Source: UBA2330 sp035443185 (GTDB taxonomy: Bacteria > Bacteroidota > Ignavibacteria > Tepidaquicellales > Tepidaquicellaceae). Taken from it: 64,000 nt of DNA. The position numbers and the translations under genes were made by a program. The stretch's first letter is position 1. Every line of letters starts with the position of its first letter. A model generated the notes under the pieces. It did not search any database. It was not told the DNA's origin and saw only the letters and a list, made by a program, of their open reading frames with translations. The stretch is from assembly GCA_035443185.1 (NCBI GenBank), contig DAORRV010000004.1, positions 1-64,000 of the forward strand. Reading direction: 5' to 3'. Positions 8,534 through 18,426 of the stretch are shown piece by piece.

Positions 8534-10012
8534 ATGCATAAAAGCTCATTACTCGAGATCATCAGAACATTCACTCCAAAAGAATTAATCAAATTTGAAG
8601 ATTTTGTTAATTCTCCTTATTTTAATAAAAATAAAAATGTAATTAAATTATTTGCTGAAGTAATTAAGTATAGGCCGGAATTTAATAATGAGAATCTTGA
8701 GAAAGAACTTGTATGGAAGAAGTTATTTCCGGAGAAAAATTATAATTATGGTATTATGAAAAATATCATTCATGATCTGACAGGATTAAGTGAAAAATTT
8801 ATTTTGCTGGAGAAATATTCCGGAGAATCGTTCAGGTGTGAATTAGATCTCATAGAAGCCGGAAACAGCAGGAACTTACAGAAATTTACTTCCGGTAAGT
8901 TGGATCAATTCGAAAAAAAGATAAAAAGTGAAGCTGACCCAAACAAATATTCAAGTATTAATGGATTTTTAACAGTCGCTGGCGGATTTTATGATACTAA
9001 GTCAAGCTTTATTCACGAATATAATCTCAAACAGGACAGAGAAGAATATCTCAGGCTCGCTTCGGATTATTCATTATTTAATTTTCTTGTACGTTCTTTT
9101 AAGTTATTACATAATACTTTCGCAAACGAGGTACATGGAAACCGTCCTGTAAGAAAGACACTTCTAGAAAAATTCTTTGTGAAACTCAAAGAACATTCTA
9201 TTCTCGAAGATCTTCTGATAAATGAAAATGAAAATAAAGATCAGGATAAAATATCAAAGATCGTAATGTGCTTTCATTTAATGTATAAGGCAGTGACTTC
9301 AGACCGTGACATAGCCGAATATTATAAATTCAAGTCTTATCTCAGGGAAAATATTGAACTCTTTTCAGGACATGAAATTAAAAACCTGAACAACTGCAGA
9401 AATACGTGTGCTATCCTGCTTAAAATTTCTGATTCAGAAGTAGCAAAAGAATCACTTGATTGGATCAAATTCTTAATGGAAAAAAACATTATTCTTCTAA
9501 GAAGCGGATTAATGTATAACACCACAATGTTGAATGCTGTGAATTATTCAGTCAGACTAAAAGAGATCAGCTTTGCTGAAGAGTTCCTTAATAGATATTC
9601 GGGAAATCTTCCTGCTGAATCTCGTGAAAATACTACAAACTATTGCATGGCTATGATTCATTTTGGGAAAGGAAATTTCGGGAAATCTCTGGAATACCTT
9701 TCCAGGATCAGTGATGAAAAACTTATACGCAAATATTTTGTGAAAAGACTTTATCTGAAGATCTATTATGAACTCAATGATTATGAATCTTTTATTTATG
9801 CATTTGATACATTTTCGCATTTCAAAAAAAGAAACAAACTTACAAATGAAACAAGAGCAATGGCGTTTAATAATTTCGGCAGTAATATAAGAAGTCTTTT
9901 TAAACTCCGTAATTCTTTTGAAAAGTTTGAATCAATAAAACTCAGAAAAGAGACCGGCGATCAAATCTGGTTTATCGAAAAGATAGACGAAATAGAAAAA
10001 GTTATAATTTAA
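8534..10012 (+). CDS. Uncharacterised helical-repeat protein, paralogue 3
   Basis: This 492-residue protein has no signal peptide or membrane segment and looks all-helical. The first 82 residues are almost identical to the next gene, and the DNA 8534-8780 matches 10031-10277 with only a handful of differences. After the block ending IIHDL the two proteins diverge sharply, while keeping similar spacing of helical repeats (TTNYCMAMIHFGKGNFGKSL near residue 372). The shared motif FEDFVNSPYFNKNKNVIKLF defines the family. The stop is 18 bases before the next start, so the two are probably cotranscribed. The function is unknown. Confidence 0.83.
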   Translation: MHKSSLLEIIRTFTPKELIKFEDFVNSPYFNKNKNVIKLFAEVIKYRPEFNNENLEKELVWKKLFPEKNYNYGIMKNIIHDLTGLSEKFILLEKYSGESFRCELDLIEAGNSRNLQKFTSGKLDQFEKKIKSEADPNKYSSINGFLTVAGGFYDTKSSFIHEYNLKQDREEYLRLASDYSLFNFLVRSFKLLHNTFANEVHGNRPVRKTLLEKFFVKLKEHSILEDLLINENENKDQDKISKIVMCFHLMYKAVTSDRDIAEYYKFKSYLRENIELFSGHEIKNLNNCRNTCAILLKISDSEVAKESLDWIKFLMEKNIILLRSGLMYNTTMLNAVNYSVRLKEISFAEEFLNRYSGNLPAESRENTTNYCMAMIHFGKGNFGKSLEYLSRISDEKLIRKYFVKRLYLKIYYELNDYESFIYAFDTFSHFKKRNKLTNETRAMAFNNFGSNIRSLFKLRNSFEKFESIKLRKETGDQIWFIEKIDEIEKVII

Positions 10013-10030
10013 AAGTTGTAATTTGAAATT

Positions 10031-11527
10031 ATGCATAAAAGCTCATTACTCGAGATCATCCGAACATTCACTCCAAAAGAAATAATCAAATTCGAAGATT
10101 TTGTTAATTCTCCTTATTTTAATAAAAATAAAAATGTAATTAAATTATTTGCTGAAGTAATTAAGTATAGGCCGGAATTTAATAATGAGAATCTTGAGAA
10201 AGAACTTGTATGGAATAAGTTATTTCCTGAGAAGAATTATAATTATGGTATTATGAAAAATATCATTCATGATCTGAATAAACTATGTGAATCATTTCTT
10301 TCTGAGGAAATTTATAATGCAAAGGAAAATCAAAAAAGTAATGATTTTCTTGAATCAATAATTGACAGGGATTTAACTGATTATTTTGAAAATAAATATG
10401 CAGCATATGAAAAAGCATTGAAAAAAAATTTTGAAAAGAAGAATATTAGATCAACTGAAGATTATTATCATCAGCAGAAACTATTGACAGAAAGATTTGA
10501 AGCTTTTTTGCATAATTATAGTCCACAGAAAAAGGACAGGATTAAAATAATCCCATCTTGCGAATATCTTATTTATACTTTTCTTATAGATAGTTTCAAA
10601 ATGATGCACAAAGTGATCGGTCACAGTCTTCAGTATAATCATCCTCTAAATGAAAATATTTTATATAATCATTTAAAGAATCTTGAAGAGAACAATACAA
10701 TTGAAATGATTTTAAAATATACAGAAGCAAAGCCGGGTAATGATCATCTTATTCTAAAGTGTTATTACAGCATGTTTAAAGCACTTTTTTTTAATGATGA
10801 TCCGGATAAATTTTATGAGTTCAAAAAAAATATTTCCGTTGTAACAAATATTCTTCCTAAATCCGAAATTCGGGATTTATATTTCACTTCAATGACCTGC
10901 CTGACTAATCTCAAAGTAACCCTAAATAATTTCAGCAGTGAATATTTTGATATTATACTTCTATGCTATAAGAGTAAGGTCTTGCTTAACAAAGACGGTT
11001 CCATTAGCCCTCATTTATTTTTTTCAATTGTAAATATGGCTTGTTCTCAAAATGAACTTACATTTGCGGAAAATTTCATAGAAGAATACTCACCTAAAAT
11101 TCCTTTTGATTTTCGTGATGCACAATTTAATTATGCAATGTCCGGATTATTTTTTAAAAAAGAAGAATTTCACAAATCACTTGAATATCTATCAAAGATT
11201 CAGAATGAAGAAAAAAGCATGAAGTATTATATTAAGAACCGTCAGATTACTATTTATTTCGAACTGAATGACCGCGAATCTTTTGAATATGCTTTTGACT
11301 CTTTAAAGCATTATATCAGGAAAAATAAATTAACAAATGAATCAAGAATATTGACACTAACAAAGTATTGCGAATATATAAAAGCTATGTTTAAGCTGAG
11401 GGAAAAATATAATTCCTATGATTTAGATTTATTAAAAAATGAAATTGAGAAAAATAAAGTATCAAGTAAAAAATGGCTTCTGAGAAAACTTGAAGAAATA
11501 GAATCTGAAAATAAAAAAAACCGGTAG
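10031..11527 (+). CDS. Uncharacterised helical-repeat protein, paralogue 4
   Basis: This 498-residue protein has the same layout as the upstream gene: the near-identical N-terminal module (residues 1-82), then a diverged helical region ending in TPR-like helices (FNYAMSGLFFKKEEFHKSLE, about residue 363-382) and a lysine-rich tail with KKWLLRKLEE. The TAG stop lies inside the left arm of the terminator hairpin at 11521-11540, so translation termination and RNA release are physically coupled. This is the last gene of the tandem array. It is likely a cytoplasmic protein. No catalytic motif is visible. Confidence 0.83.
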   Translation: MHKSSLLEIIRTFTPKEIIKFEDFVNSPYFNKNKNVIKLFAEVIKYRPEFNNENLEKELVWNKLFPEKNYNYGIMKNIIHDLNKLCESFLSEEIYNAKENQKSNDFLESIIDRDLTDYFENKYAAYEKALKKNFEKKNIRSTEDYYHQQKLLTERFEAFLHNYSPQKKDRIKIIPSCEYLIYTFLIDSFKMMHKVIGHSLQYNHPLNENILYNHLKNLEENNTIEMILKYTEAKPGNDHLILKCYYSMFKALFFNDDPDKFYEFKKNISVVTNILPKSEIRDLYFTSMTCLTNLKVTLNNFSSEYFDIILLCYKSKVLLNKDGSISPHLFFSIVNMACSQNELTFAENFIEEYSPKIPFDFRDAQFNYAMSGLFFKKEEFHKSLEYLSKIQNEEKSMKYYIKNRQITIYFELNDRESFEYAFDSLKHYIRKNKLTNESRILTLTKYCEYIKAMFKLREKYNSYDLDLLKNEIEKNKVSSKKWLLRKLEEIESENKKNR

Positions 11528-11540
11528 ATTTCTCTACCGG
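11521..11540 (+). terminator. Intrinsic terminator overlapping a stop codon
   Basis: A perfect 8-bp stem (CCGGTAGA/TCTACCGG) with a TTTC loop is followed by CTTTAATTTC. The left arm contains the TAG stop of the preceding gene. A similar hairpin lies at 1939-1962. Confidence 0.75.
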
Positions 11541-11670
11541 CTTTAATTTCAACTATGAAATTCTAATTACAAATAACATTAATAAATCTAAAATCAGTCT
11601 ATTCCCCCACTTGTAATTAATTGTTAAGATCTGTTAACCAAACGGGTAGGCAAATCCGAAATCAAAATCG

Positions 11671-13749
11671 TTACTTGATCAGTATCATCCTCTTCACATC
11701 AACAAACTCACTTGCTTCCATCCTGTAGAAATAAACTCCGCTGGAAAGATTTGCCCCGTTAAATTCAGCCGAATAATTTCCTGCCGGCTTGTGTTCGTTA
11801 ACAAGTGTTAAGACTTCTTTTCCAAGCGCATCATATATTTTCACACTTACCAATCCATTCACAGGAATTGAAAAGTTAATTTTTGTAGTCGGATTAAATG
11901 GGTTAGGATAGTTTTGTGACAGTGAGAAAATTTCCGGTATAGAATTTTCAATTTGTGAAACACCTACTGTTCCTCCTGAAACCGTTTTTAGAATTAAACT
12001 ATTATTATATTTTCCAAATCCAACAATCCAGCCAGTATTTTGATCTGAAAAACTAATAGATTGAAAATAATTTGTGTCGGAAGGTTGAATCACCCAATCA
12101 TTGCCATTGTTGGTTGTTTTCATAATCAATCCACTTTGAACCGTGATCCATCCGGTTTCATTATTAATAAAATATACATATGATAAATAAGTTTGACTTA
12201 CAGGAAGAGACTGAATATACCAATTATCGCCACCATCAGTTGTCTTATATGCATTGCTTCCTACTGCCCATCCCGAATTTTCATCTGTAAAATAAACAGA
12301 TCCTATTCCGCTTCCGGGAGTAAAAGATTGCTTAGTCCAGCTATTTCCACTGTTTGTAGTTTTCAGAATATTAATATAATTTTCAACTGTCCAGCCGGTA
12401 TTTTCATTAATAAAAAATAATGAAGCAAACCCACCATTAGATTGAGTCTGAATATCCCATACATTTCCTCCGTTGGTTGTTTTGTACATATTAAAACCTG
12501 ATAACCAGCCGGTATTTTCATTTACGAAAAAAACCGAATGTAAATATTCTGATGAATCTTTAAATTGATTATCCCAATTATCTCCACCATTAATTGTTTT
12601 TAATATATCATAATCTCCGCAGGTCCAGCCTGTATTCTCATTGACAAACATTACTGACTGCAACCGGGATGATGTACCGCTAATCTGAGGCATCCAGCAA
12701 TCTCCTCCGTTTGATGTCTTGAGAATTGTTCCATAAGACCCTACAGCCCAGGCTAAATTATTTGATACAGCATCTACAGAAGACAAAGCATTTGCTGATC
12801 CACATTTTTGGCTGCTCCAGTTATTGCCACCATTTGTTGATTTATATATTCCGTAATATCCGGATGCCCATCCTGTATTACTGTTTGCAAAATAAATACT
12901 ATTGAAAATGATTCCCATAATATTTGTTTTTACTTCCCAGCTATTTCCACCGTTAGTTGTAGCTATAATTATACCGTTTGATCCGGAGATGTAACCATTA
13001 TTGGCATCCGAAAACATAATGTGAAGATAATTACTACCGAATAATCTTAGATTGGTACTAACCCAGTTAGTTCCTCCGTTAGTAGTTTTATAAACTTCTG
13101 AATATGTAATTTTCCATCCGGTATTATTATCAAGAAAAAAAATATCACTGTATTGTCTATATTCAACTGTAAACCAAGTATTACCTCCGTTTGTAGTCTT
13201 ATTCAATTCACCCTGAAAAGTTTGAGTGCTAATAGTCCATCCGGTATTATCATCAGTAAAAATTATTTTATTCAAAACAAAATTTGAATTACTTGGAATT
13301 TGTATCCAGTTCTGACCACTATTTGTTGTTTTATATATTAATCCGTAACTACCGCACATCCAGCCTGTATTTGCATTATTAAATGAAATTGATTTGATAT
13401 AAAAATTATTAATATTAGATTGTTTAATCCAGCTTTGTCCGTAGTCAGTTGATTTAAGAAGAATTCCACCGTTACCGGCAATCCAGCATTTATTGTCAGA
13501 TGTGTAAATAACTGAATTAAGATCTTGTGTTGTACCGCTTTGCTGAACTATCCAGTCTTCTCCACCATTCGTTGTATTATAAATTAACCCCTGACTTCCG
13601 ACTATCCAGCCTGTATTCTGATCCTTAAATACTGAAGATAATAAACTTGGATATTCCTGACTTTGTGTAAACCAGCCTGATTGAGAAAAGGAGTTTTGAT
13701 TAAAAACCAAAAATAAAAGGAAGGCAGTATAAATAATTTTTATTTTCAT
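11671..13749 (-). CDS. Ycf48/BNR-like repeat protein with T9SS sorting domain
   Basis: This 692-residue secreted protein has a signal peptide at residues 1-23 (cleavage after FSQ). Residues about 24-600 hold a dozen or more repeats of 40-45 residues with the pattern N-T-G-W-x-x-G, a short linker, then K-T-T-N-G-G-x-x-W, the hallmark of the Ycf48-like/BNR beta-propeller family. Residues about 612-692 form a type A C-terminal sorting domain: NYPNPFNPTTKINFSIP, then VKIYDALGKEV, then LSSGVYFYRM and a basic end. It is therefore predicted to cross the outer membrane by the type IX system and be anchored or released. No enzymatic role can be assigned. Confidence 0.9.
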   Translation of the reverse strand: MKIKIIYTAFLLFLVFNQNSFSQSGWFTQSQEYPSLLSSVFKDQNTGWIVGSQGLIYNTTNGGEDWIVQQSGTTQDLNSVIYTSDNKCWIAGNGGILLKSTDYGQSWIKQSNINNFYIKSISFNNANTGWMCGSYGLIYKTTNSGQNWIQIPSNSNFVLNKIIFTDDNTGWTISTQTFQGELNKTTNGGNTWFTVEYRQYSDIFFLDNNTGWKITYSEVYKTTNGGTNWVSTNLRLFGSNYLHIMFSDANNGYISGSNGIIIATTNGGNSWEVKTNIMGIIFNSIYFANSNTGWASGYYGIYKSTNGGNNWSSQKCGSANALSSVDAVSNNLAWAVGSYGTILKTSNGGDCWMPQISGTSSRLQSVMFVNENTGWTCGDYDILKTINGGDNWDNQFKDSSEYLHSVFFVNENTGWLSGFNMYKTTNGGNVWDIQTQSNGGFASLFFINENTGWTVENYINILKTTNSGNSWTKQSFTPGSGIGSVYFTDENSGWAVGSNAYKTTDGGDNWYIQSLPVSQTYLSYVYFINNETGWITVQSGLIMKTTNNGNDWVIQPSDTNYFQSISFSDQNTGWIVGFGKYNNSLILKTVSGGTVGVSQIENSIPEIFSLSQNYPNPFNPTTKINFSIPVNGLVSVKIYDALGKEVLTLVNEHKPAGNYSAEFNGANLSSGVYFYRMEASEFVDVKRMILIK

Positions 13750-13903
13750 AATTCTTTATTATTTAAGATTTAATAAAATTAGTTAATTATGATAATATCA
13801 AACCAAATTTACTTCATGAATTTATGTCTTAAAATGCATTAATTTTAACACCAATGTTAAGATTTGTTAATCAGACTTCTTTTTTCTAATTTAAAATAAA
13901 AAA

Positions 13904-13927
13904 CCCGGTACAGAAACCTATACCGGG
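13904..13927 (-). terminator. Intrinsic terminator after the second Ycf48-like gene
   Basis: CCCGGTA/TACCGGG arms enclose a 10-base loop. On the minus strand the hairpin is followed by a run of T, and it lies 29 bases past the stop of the gene ending at 13956. Confidence 0.75.
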
Positions 13928-13955
13928 CTATTAAAATTATCTAAAGCTGAATTTT

Positions 13956-16139
13956 TTATTTTACCAGAAGCATTTTCTTTGTCTCGATCTTTCCTGCTGT
14001 TTCTAATTTATAGAAATAAACACCTGAAGAAAGATTCGCAGCATTAAAATTTAATTCATAACTGCCTGCATTTTTAAATCCATCTGTCAAAGTCTCTACT
14101 TCTTTACCAAGCTGATTGAATACTTTCAATGTTACATTTCCTGAAACAGGAATTGCAAATTTTATATTAGTAGTAGGATTGAAAGGGTTTGGATAATTTT
14201 GCTCAAGCGAAAAATTATCAGGTACGTTTGTCGAAATTATATTTTCATTTACTGAAGTAGCGACGCTGTAAGTTATTTTTAGTTTCCAGAGTGAACTTGT
14301 CTGCATAGAAAGCAGATAACCTCTGTCTTCAACCCACATGCCTGCACCTGCTCCGCTCATTCCGTTTATCGTATTCCATGTTGATCCGCTGTTTGTGCTA
14401 AGTGAAGACTGCGAACCATAATTTCCTGTAAGAGTCATTGTAGGATCTTCAACGCAAAAACCTGAAGCCCATCCACTGAATCCTGTGCTGTGGCTAGTAT
14501 TCCAGTTCGAACCGTAATCTGAAGATTTGTAAATATTTGATCCTGACCACTCTGTTGCATACATTAACCCTTGATCAAAAACTGTATTACACATTGAAGG
14601 TATTTCGCTTGATGATGCTGTCTTAACAAGCGACCAGTTCACACCTTTATTTACAGATTTAAATATCTGTGCCTGTCCAGAACCTGTAACTCCGTCTCCT
14701 ATAAATATCACGTCAGAGCTGTCCCACATTACCATTACATCGCATGGACTTCTGAATGGATAATTATTACTGATCTCTGTAAATGTAACTCCGTCATCAA
14801 CTGATTTATAAAATCCGCCGCCGTCCGGTGCAAAATAATAAGTGCTTGGATTATTCTGATCCATCTCTAATGGCTGACCATAATTACTGAAATTTCTTGA
14901 AATGGAAGTAGTCCATGTCACTCCGTAGTCTGTAGTTCTGGTAACTCTGTCAGGGCTTGAAGTTATTGCGCACATCCAAACGTTTGTGTCAAGAGGACTT
15001 ACATAAAAAGAATGAGCTGATCCGCCACCTGAAACTGTTGCAATTTGAGTCCAGTTTTCTCCTCGGTTTCTGCTGACATACACTTTTGATCCGTACACAA
15101 CAAACATCGAATTCTTATCAGTTGGATGTGGACAAAGATTATTTCCTATTCCACCACTTGATGATAATTTATTTTCCCATTGAAAGGAAACTGAAGTTCC
15201 GGCTGTAAGTGTCCACAGTATTCCGCCGTTAGTTGTTTTAATTATTGCATTGTTCAAACTGCTGACAGCATATCCTGTCTGACTGTTAAAATAAGTAATG
15301 TCAGATAGATTAGCCATCATAGGGTTGACCTCAAAGTTATAAAATCTTGAATTTCCATTTGTATTATTTCTGATGAATCCGCCGCCGCCGCAAACATGAA
15401 TGTTATCCATATCTGAAGCTGTAAGACCCATAATATCTGTTCTGACTCTAGTGTCAACAGACTCCCAAGTTGAAGCATTCGGTTTTAAGATCAAAGTACC
15501 GTTAACACCGGTAACAGCTATACCGTCAGCTAAATATTTTACTTTTAAAAGATTATTGGTTGATCCTGTATTTTCAAGACTCCATGAAGTTCCGCCATTT
15601 GCAGTCACATAAGCTGTTCCATTATCGCCGACTACTATTCCTTTTTGTTCATCAAGAAAACTTACTGAATTCAATTTAACAGATGGAATTCCTGTATTAA
15701 TTAAAGACCATGTCAGACCACCGTCAATAGATTTATAAACAATTCCGTTATCGCCGCAAAAAAAGCCGAGTGTTTCCGAAATGAAATTTATTGAATTTAC
15801 AGATGAAGTAATACCTGTCGTTATAGTATTAATTGGTGAATTATTTTTTTGTGTTTTGTAAATATTTCCGTTTATACCGGAGATCCATACATCATTATTA
15901 TATGATGATACACTTTTCAATACAACTCCGGGTATTGAATATCCAGCCCAACTGGTACCTGAGTTATATGAACGGTAAACATTATTACCCTGTGCATCTC
16001 CTGCACCTACTGCTATGACGTTAATACCGTCAGCAGTTGTAACACTGTTAAAACCCTGCGCCTTTAACATTTCTGAAACAGAAAATGTCAAAAAAAGACA
16101 CAAAGCAACAGCAAAAGAAAATGTTTTACTGATTTTCAT
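13956..16139 (-). CDS. BNR/Ycf48-like exo-repeat protein with T9SS sorting domain
   Basis: This 727-residue secreted protein has a signal peptide at residues 1-27 (cleavage after KAQ). Propeller-type repeats run to about residue 630, with S-x-D-x-G-x-(T/N)-W Asp-box-like motifs such as SVDDGVTF and SVNKGVNW, recalling sortilin/sialidase-type BNR repeats as well as Ycf48. Residues about 648-727 are the type A sorting domain (NYPNPFNPTT, VKVFNQLGKEV-like, LSSGVYFYKL, KKMLLVK end). It is similar in plan to the neighbouring gene but not close in sequence. The role at the surface is unknown. Gap 16140-16557 upstream is AT-rich with no gene. Confidence 0.88.
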   Translation of the reverse strand: MKISKTFSFAVALCLFLTFSVSEMLKAQGFNSVTTADGINVIAVGAGDAQGNNVYRSYNSGTSWAGYSIPGVVLKSVSSYNNDVWISGINGNIYKTQKNNSPINTITTGITSSVNSINFISETLGFFCGDNGIVYKSIDGGLTWSLINTGIPSVKLNSVSFLDEQKGIVVGDNGTAYVTANGGTSWSLENTGSTNNLLKVKYLADGIAVTGVNGTLILKPNASTWESVDTRVRTDIMGLTASDMDNIHVCGGGGFIRNNTNGNSRFYNFEVNPMMANLSDITYFNSQTGYAVSSLNNAIIKTTNGGILWTLTAGTSVSFQWENKLSSSGGIGNNLCPHPTDKNSMFVVYGSKVYVSRNRGENWTQIATVSGGGSAHSFYVSPLDTNVWMCAITSSPDRVTRTTDYGVTWTTSISRNFSNYGQPLEMDQNNPSTYYFAPDGGGFYKSVDDGVTFTEISNNYPFRSPCDVMVMWDSSDVIFIGDGVTGSGQAQIFKSVNKGVNWSLVKTASSSEIPSMCNTVFDQGLMYATEWSGSNIYKSSDYGSNWNTSHSTGFSGWASGFCVEDPTMTLTGNYGSQSSLSTNSGSTWNTINGMSGAGAGMWVEDRGYLLSMQTSSLWKLKITYSVATSVNENIISTNVPDNFSLEQNYPNPFNPTTNIKFAIPVSGNVTLKVFNQLGKEVETLTDGFKNAGSYELNFNAANLSSGVYFYKLETAGKIETKKMLLVK

Positions 16140-16557
16140 TTAATTAATTTTAGTTGTTAAATAAGTATGTGCAAAATTATGGTATTTCATTTGCAATTGC
16201 AATTTAGTTAATAGAAAAAATTGTATACAAATTCTTTTGCTTGCCTCAAAGACACAGAAACTCTAAGAAATAATATTGTTATTCGATATATTTTAAAAAT
16301 ATAAATCATCATTCATTTTTAATAGATTATCAAAAAATATAACAGTTAAGTTTTACTCCAGCTCCTGAAGTATCAGGAAAAAGTAATTTTTAAGATTTCA
16401 AATTAAGAACTTACAATCTTAGAGCCATTGAGTCTTAAAGCCTTATAGGCAAAGTCAGTAATGCTATAGTAAACTTTAATTTGATTAATTAAAAACTTTT
16501 TTAGTTTTTATGAATTACTTAACTTTATTTAATTCCAATTAAATTAAATTTTAAAAA

Positions 16558-17604
16558 ATGAATAAAATTATTCTGATTTTTTTTATGTCAGTATTTGCCT
16601 TTATAAATAAAGCCGATTCACAGAACAAGAAAGTACTTTTTGAAGAATTCACAAATGCATCCTGTGCACCTTGTGCATTAAACAATCCCGCTTTAAAAGC
16701 ATTTACAGATTCTAAAGGAGATACAATTATATCAATTAAGTATCATACCAATTTCCCCGGCTTTGATCCGATGTATAACCTTAATCCAGTCCAGGTCGAA
16801 GAAAGACGCGGTGGATATTATGCAGATGTAAATGCAGTCCCATGGCTGAAAGGTGACGGGAATATGTTTCCGGATATTTGGCCTTTTACACAGGCAAATT
16901 TTGATGCAGCTTTTAACACCAGAAAAGTTATCGTTCCCCCACTTACAATTTCAATTACAGACATAAGAATTGCCGGTGATTCTGTTGAAACAACTGTTAC
17001 TGTTAACAACACACAAAACTTACCTGCAGGAGATTATAAACTCAGAATAATGGGTGTGGAGAAAGTTATAAATTATACGACTCCTCCCGGAAATAACGGT
17101 GAAAGCACTTTTGAAGATGTATTCAGAATTGGAGTTCCTGATATGAATGGTGTTCAACTGCCAACTGCTGCCGGAGTTTATTTCGTTACTTTTAAATATA
17201 AGATTCAGCCTGAATGGGTAGATTCGAATATGGTCACTACTGCATTTGTTCAGAATGATGCCACTGGTAAGGAAGTCATAAATTGTAACGTTGCAAGTGA
17301 TGTCCCAACAGGTATTGTAAACAATAATACTAACATTCCTGCAAAATTCAATCTTTATCAGAATTATCCGAATCCGTTTAATCCTTCTACTACTATCAAG
17401 TTTGACATACCTGAAAATTCATTTGTAAAATTAAGCATCTATAACAGCATTGGCAAAGAAGTTGCTGTACTAATAAATGAAATGCTTATTCAGGGAACGT
17501 ATGATTATAACTTTAACGCATCAGGTCTTACATCGGGTTTATATTTTATGAGAATATCTTCAGGGAATTTTCAGGATACAAAAAAATTAATGCTGCTTAA
17601 ATAA
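16558..17604 (+). CDS. Omp28-like thioredoxin-fold protein with T9SS sorting domain
   Basis: This 348-residue protein has a signal peptide at residues 1-22 (cleavage after DSQ). The segment KKVLFEEFTNASCAPC starts the mature protein and carries a CxxC pair (Cys36, Cys39), as in the Omp28-related thioredoxin-like family. Residues about 45-120 continue that fold, and 125-240 look like a beta-sandwich. Residues about 268-348 are a type A sorting domain (NYPNPFNPSTTIKFDIP, SIYNSIGKEV, LTSGLYFMRI). It is probably an exported redox-fold or adhesin-like surface protein; the redox activity is inferred from the CxxC only. The 418 bases upstream contain no gene and no clear promoter. Confidence 0.87.
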   Translation: MNKIILIFFMSVFAFINKADSQNKKVLFEEFTNASCAPCALNNPALKAFTDSKGDTIISIKYHTNFPGFDPMYNLNPVQVEERRGGYYADVNAVPWLKGDGNMFPDIWPFTQANFDAAFNTRKVIVPPLTISITDIRIAGDSVETTVTVNNTQNLPAGDYKLRIMGVEKVINYTTPPGNNGESTFEDVFRIGVPDMNGVQLPTAAGVYFVTFKYKIQPEWVDSNMVTTAFVQNDATGKEVINCNVASDVPTGIVNNNTNIPAKFNLYQNYPNPFNPSTTIKFDIPENSFVKLSIYNSIGKEVAVLINEMLIQGTYDYNFNASGLTSGLYFMRISSGNFQDTKKLMLLK

Positions 17605-17624
17605 TTTAATTTTCAGTTCAATTT

Positions 17625-17660
17625 AACTCATTCTGCTGTTTATTCAGAATGAGTTTTTAA
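17625..17660 (+). terminator. Intrinsic terminator after the Omp28-like gene
   Basis: A perfect 11-bp stem (AACTCATTCTG/CAGAATGAGTT) with a 9-base loop is followed by TTTTTAA. It separates the Omp28-like gene from the N-acetyltransferase gene. Confidence 0.85.
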
Positions 17661-17670
17661 TTTAAAATAT

Positions 17671-18426
17671 ATGTTGAAAGAATATTTAGAACGGATAGGA
17701 TATCAGGATGATATAAATACATCTAAAGAAGTTTTGTTTCAGATACATGCCGCTCACATGCTGCACATTCCATTTGAGAATCTTGACATACACTTAAAGA
17801 ATAAAATAATTCTCGACAAAGATCATCTTTTCAAAAAGATCATAGAAAATAAAAGAGGCGGTTATTGTTATGAACTTAATGGAATGCTCTATCTGCTATT
17901 AAAAGAAATCGGATTTGATGTAAAGATGATCTCTGCTCAGGTAAGTATCGGTGAAGATCTCTGGACACCTGATTTTTCGCACCTTGCCTTATTGGTAAAA
18001 CTCGATAATACATATTTAACAGATGTTGGCTTCGGAGATAATTTTTTTGAACCTCTTCTCATTGAAAATGATATTATTCAAAATGATAAAGCCGGTTATT
18101 TTAAAATTGTAAAAGACGGTGAAGATTATTTTAAGCTTATGAATTCTCCTGACGGAAATGATTTTAAGGACGGATATAGATTTACTAAAAATGAATATAA
18201 ATGGAATGACTTTGAAGAAATGAATGTATATCAGCAGACATCAGAAGATTCTCATTTTATAAAAAACCGGATCTGTTCACTGGCTACTAAGTCAGGAAGA
18301 ATTTCTTTAAGTAATAATAAACTTACGATTACTGAAAACGGTGAAAAGAAGACCACTGAATTTAATAATGAAGATGAAAATGAATTTAATAAATTACTTT
18401 TCGAAAAATTTCAGATAAAACTATAA
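17671..18426 (+). CDS. nat: Arylamine N-acetyltransferase
   Basis: This 251-residue enzyme uses acetyl-CoA to acetylate arylamines or arylhydrazines. The catalytic triad is complete: Cys66 in RGGYCYELN, His104 in FSHLALLV and Asp118 in YLTDVGFGD. The N-terminal LHIPFENLDIH motif is also standard. The length is near the family norm of 250-280. It follows a strong terminator, so it needs its own promoter. Its 3' end overlaps the convergent gene by 6 bases. The physiological substrate is not evident. Confidence 0.92.
   Translation: MLKEYLERIGYQDDINTSKEVLFQIHAAHMLHIPFENLDIHLKNKIILDKDHLFKKIIENKRGGYCYELNGMLYLLLKEIGFDVKMISAQVSIGEDLWTPDFSHLALLVKLDNTYLTDVGFGDNFFEPLLIENDIIQNDKAGYFKIVKDGEDYFKLMNSPDGNDFKDGYRFTKNEYKWNDFEEMNVYQQTSEDSHFIKNRICSLATKSGRISLSNNKLTITENGEKKTTEFNNEDENEFNKLLFEKFQIKL

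Noticed and set aside
16180..16195. A second GG-N10-GC sigma-54-like match (TGGTAT...TTGCA) on the plus strand
   Set aside because: The -24 half is poor, the next gene starts more than 350 bases away, and no upstream TATGACA site is nearby. It is probably chance in AT-rich DNA.
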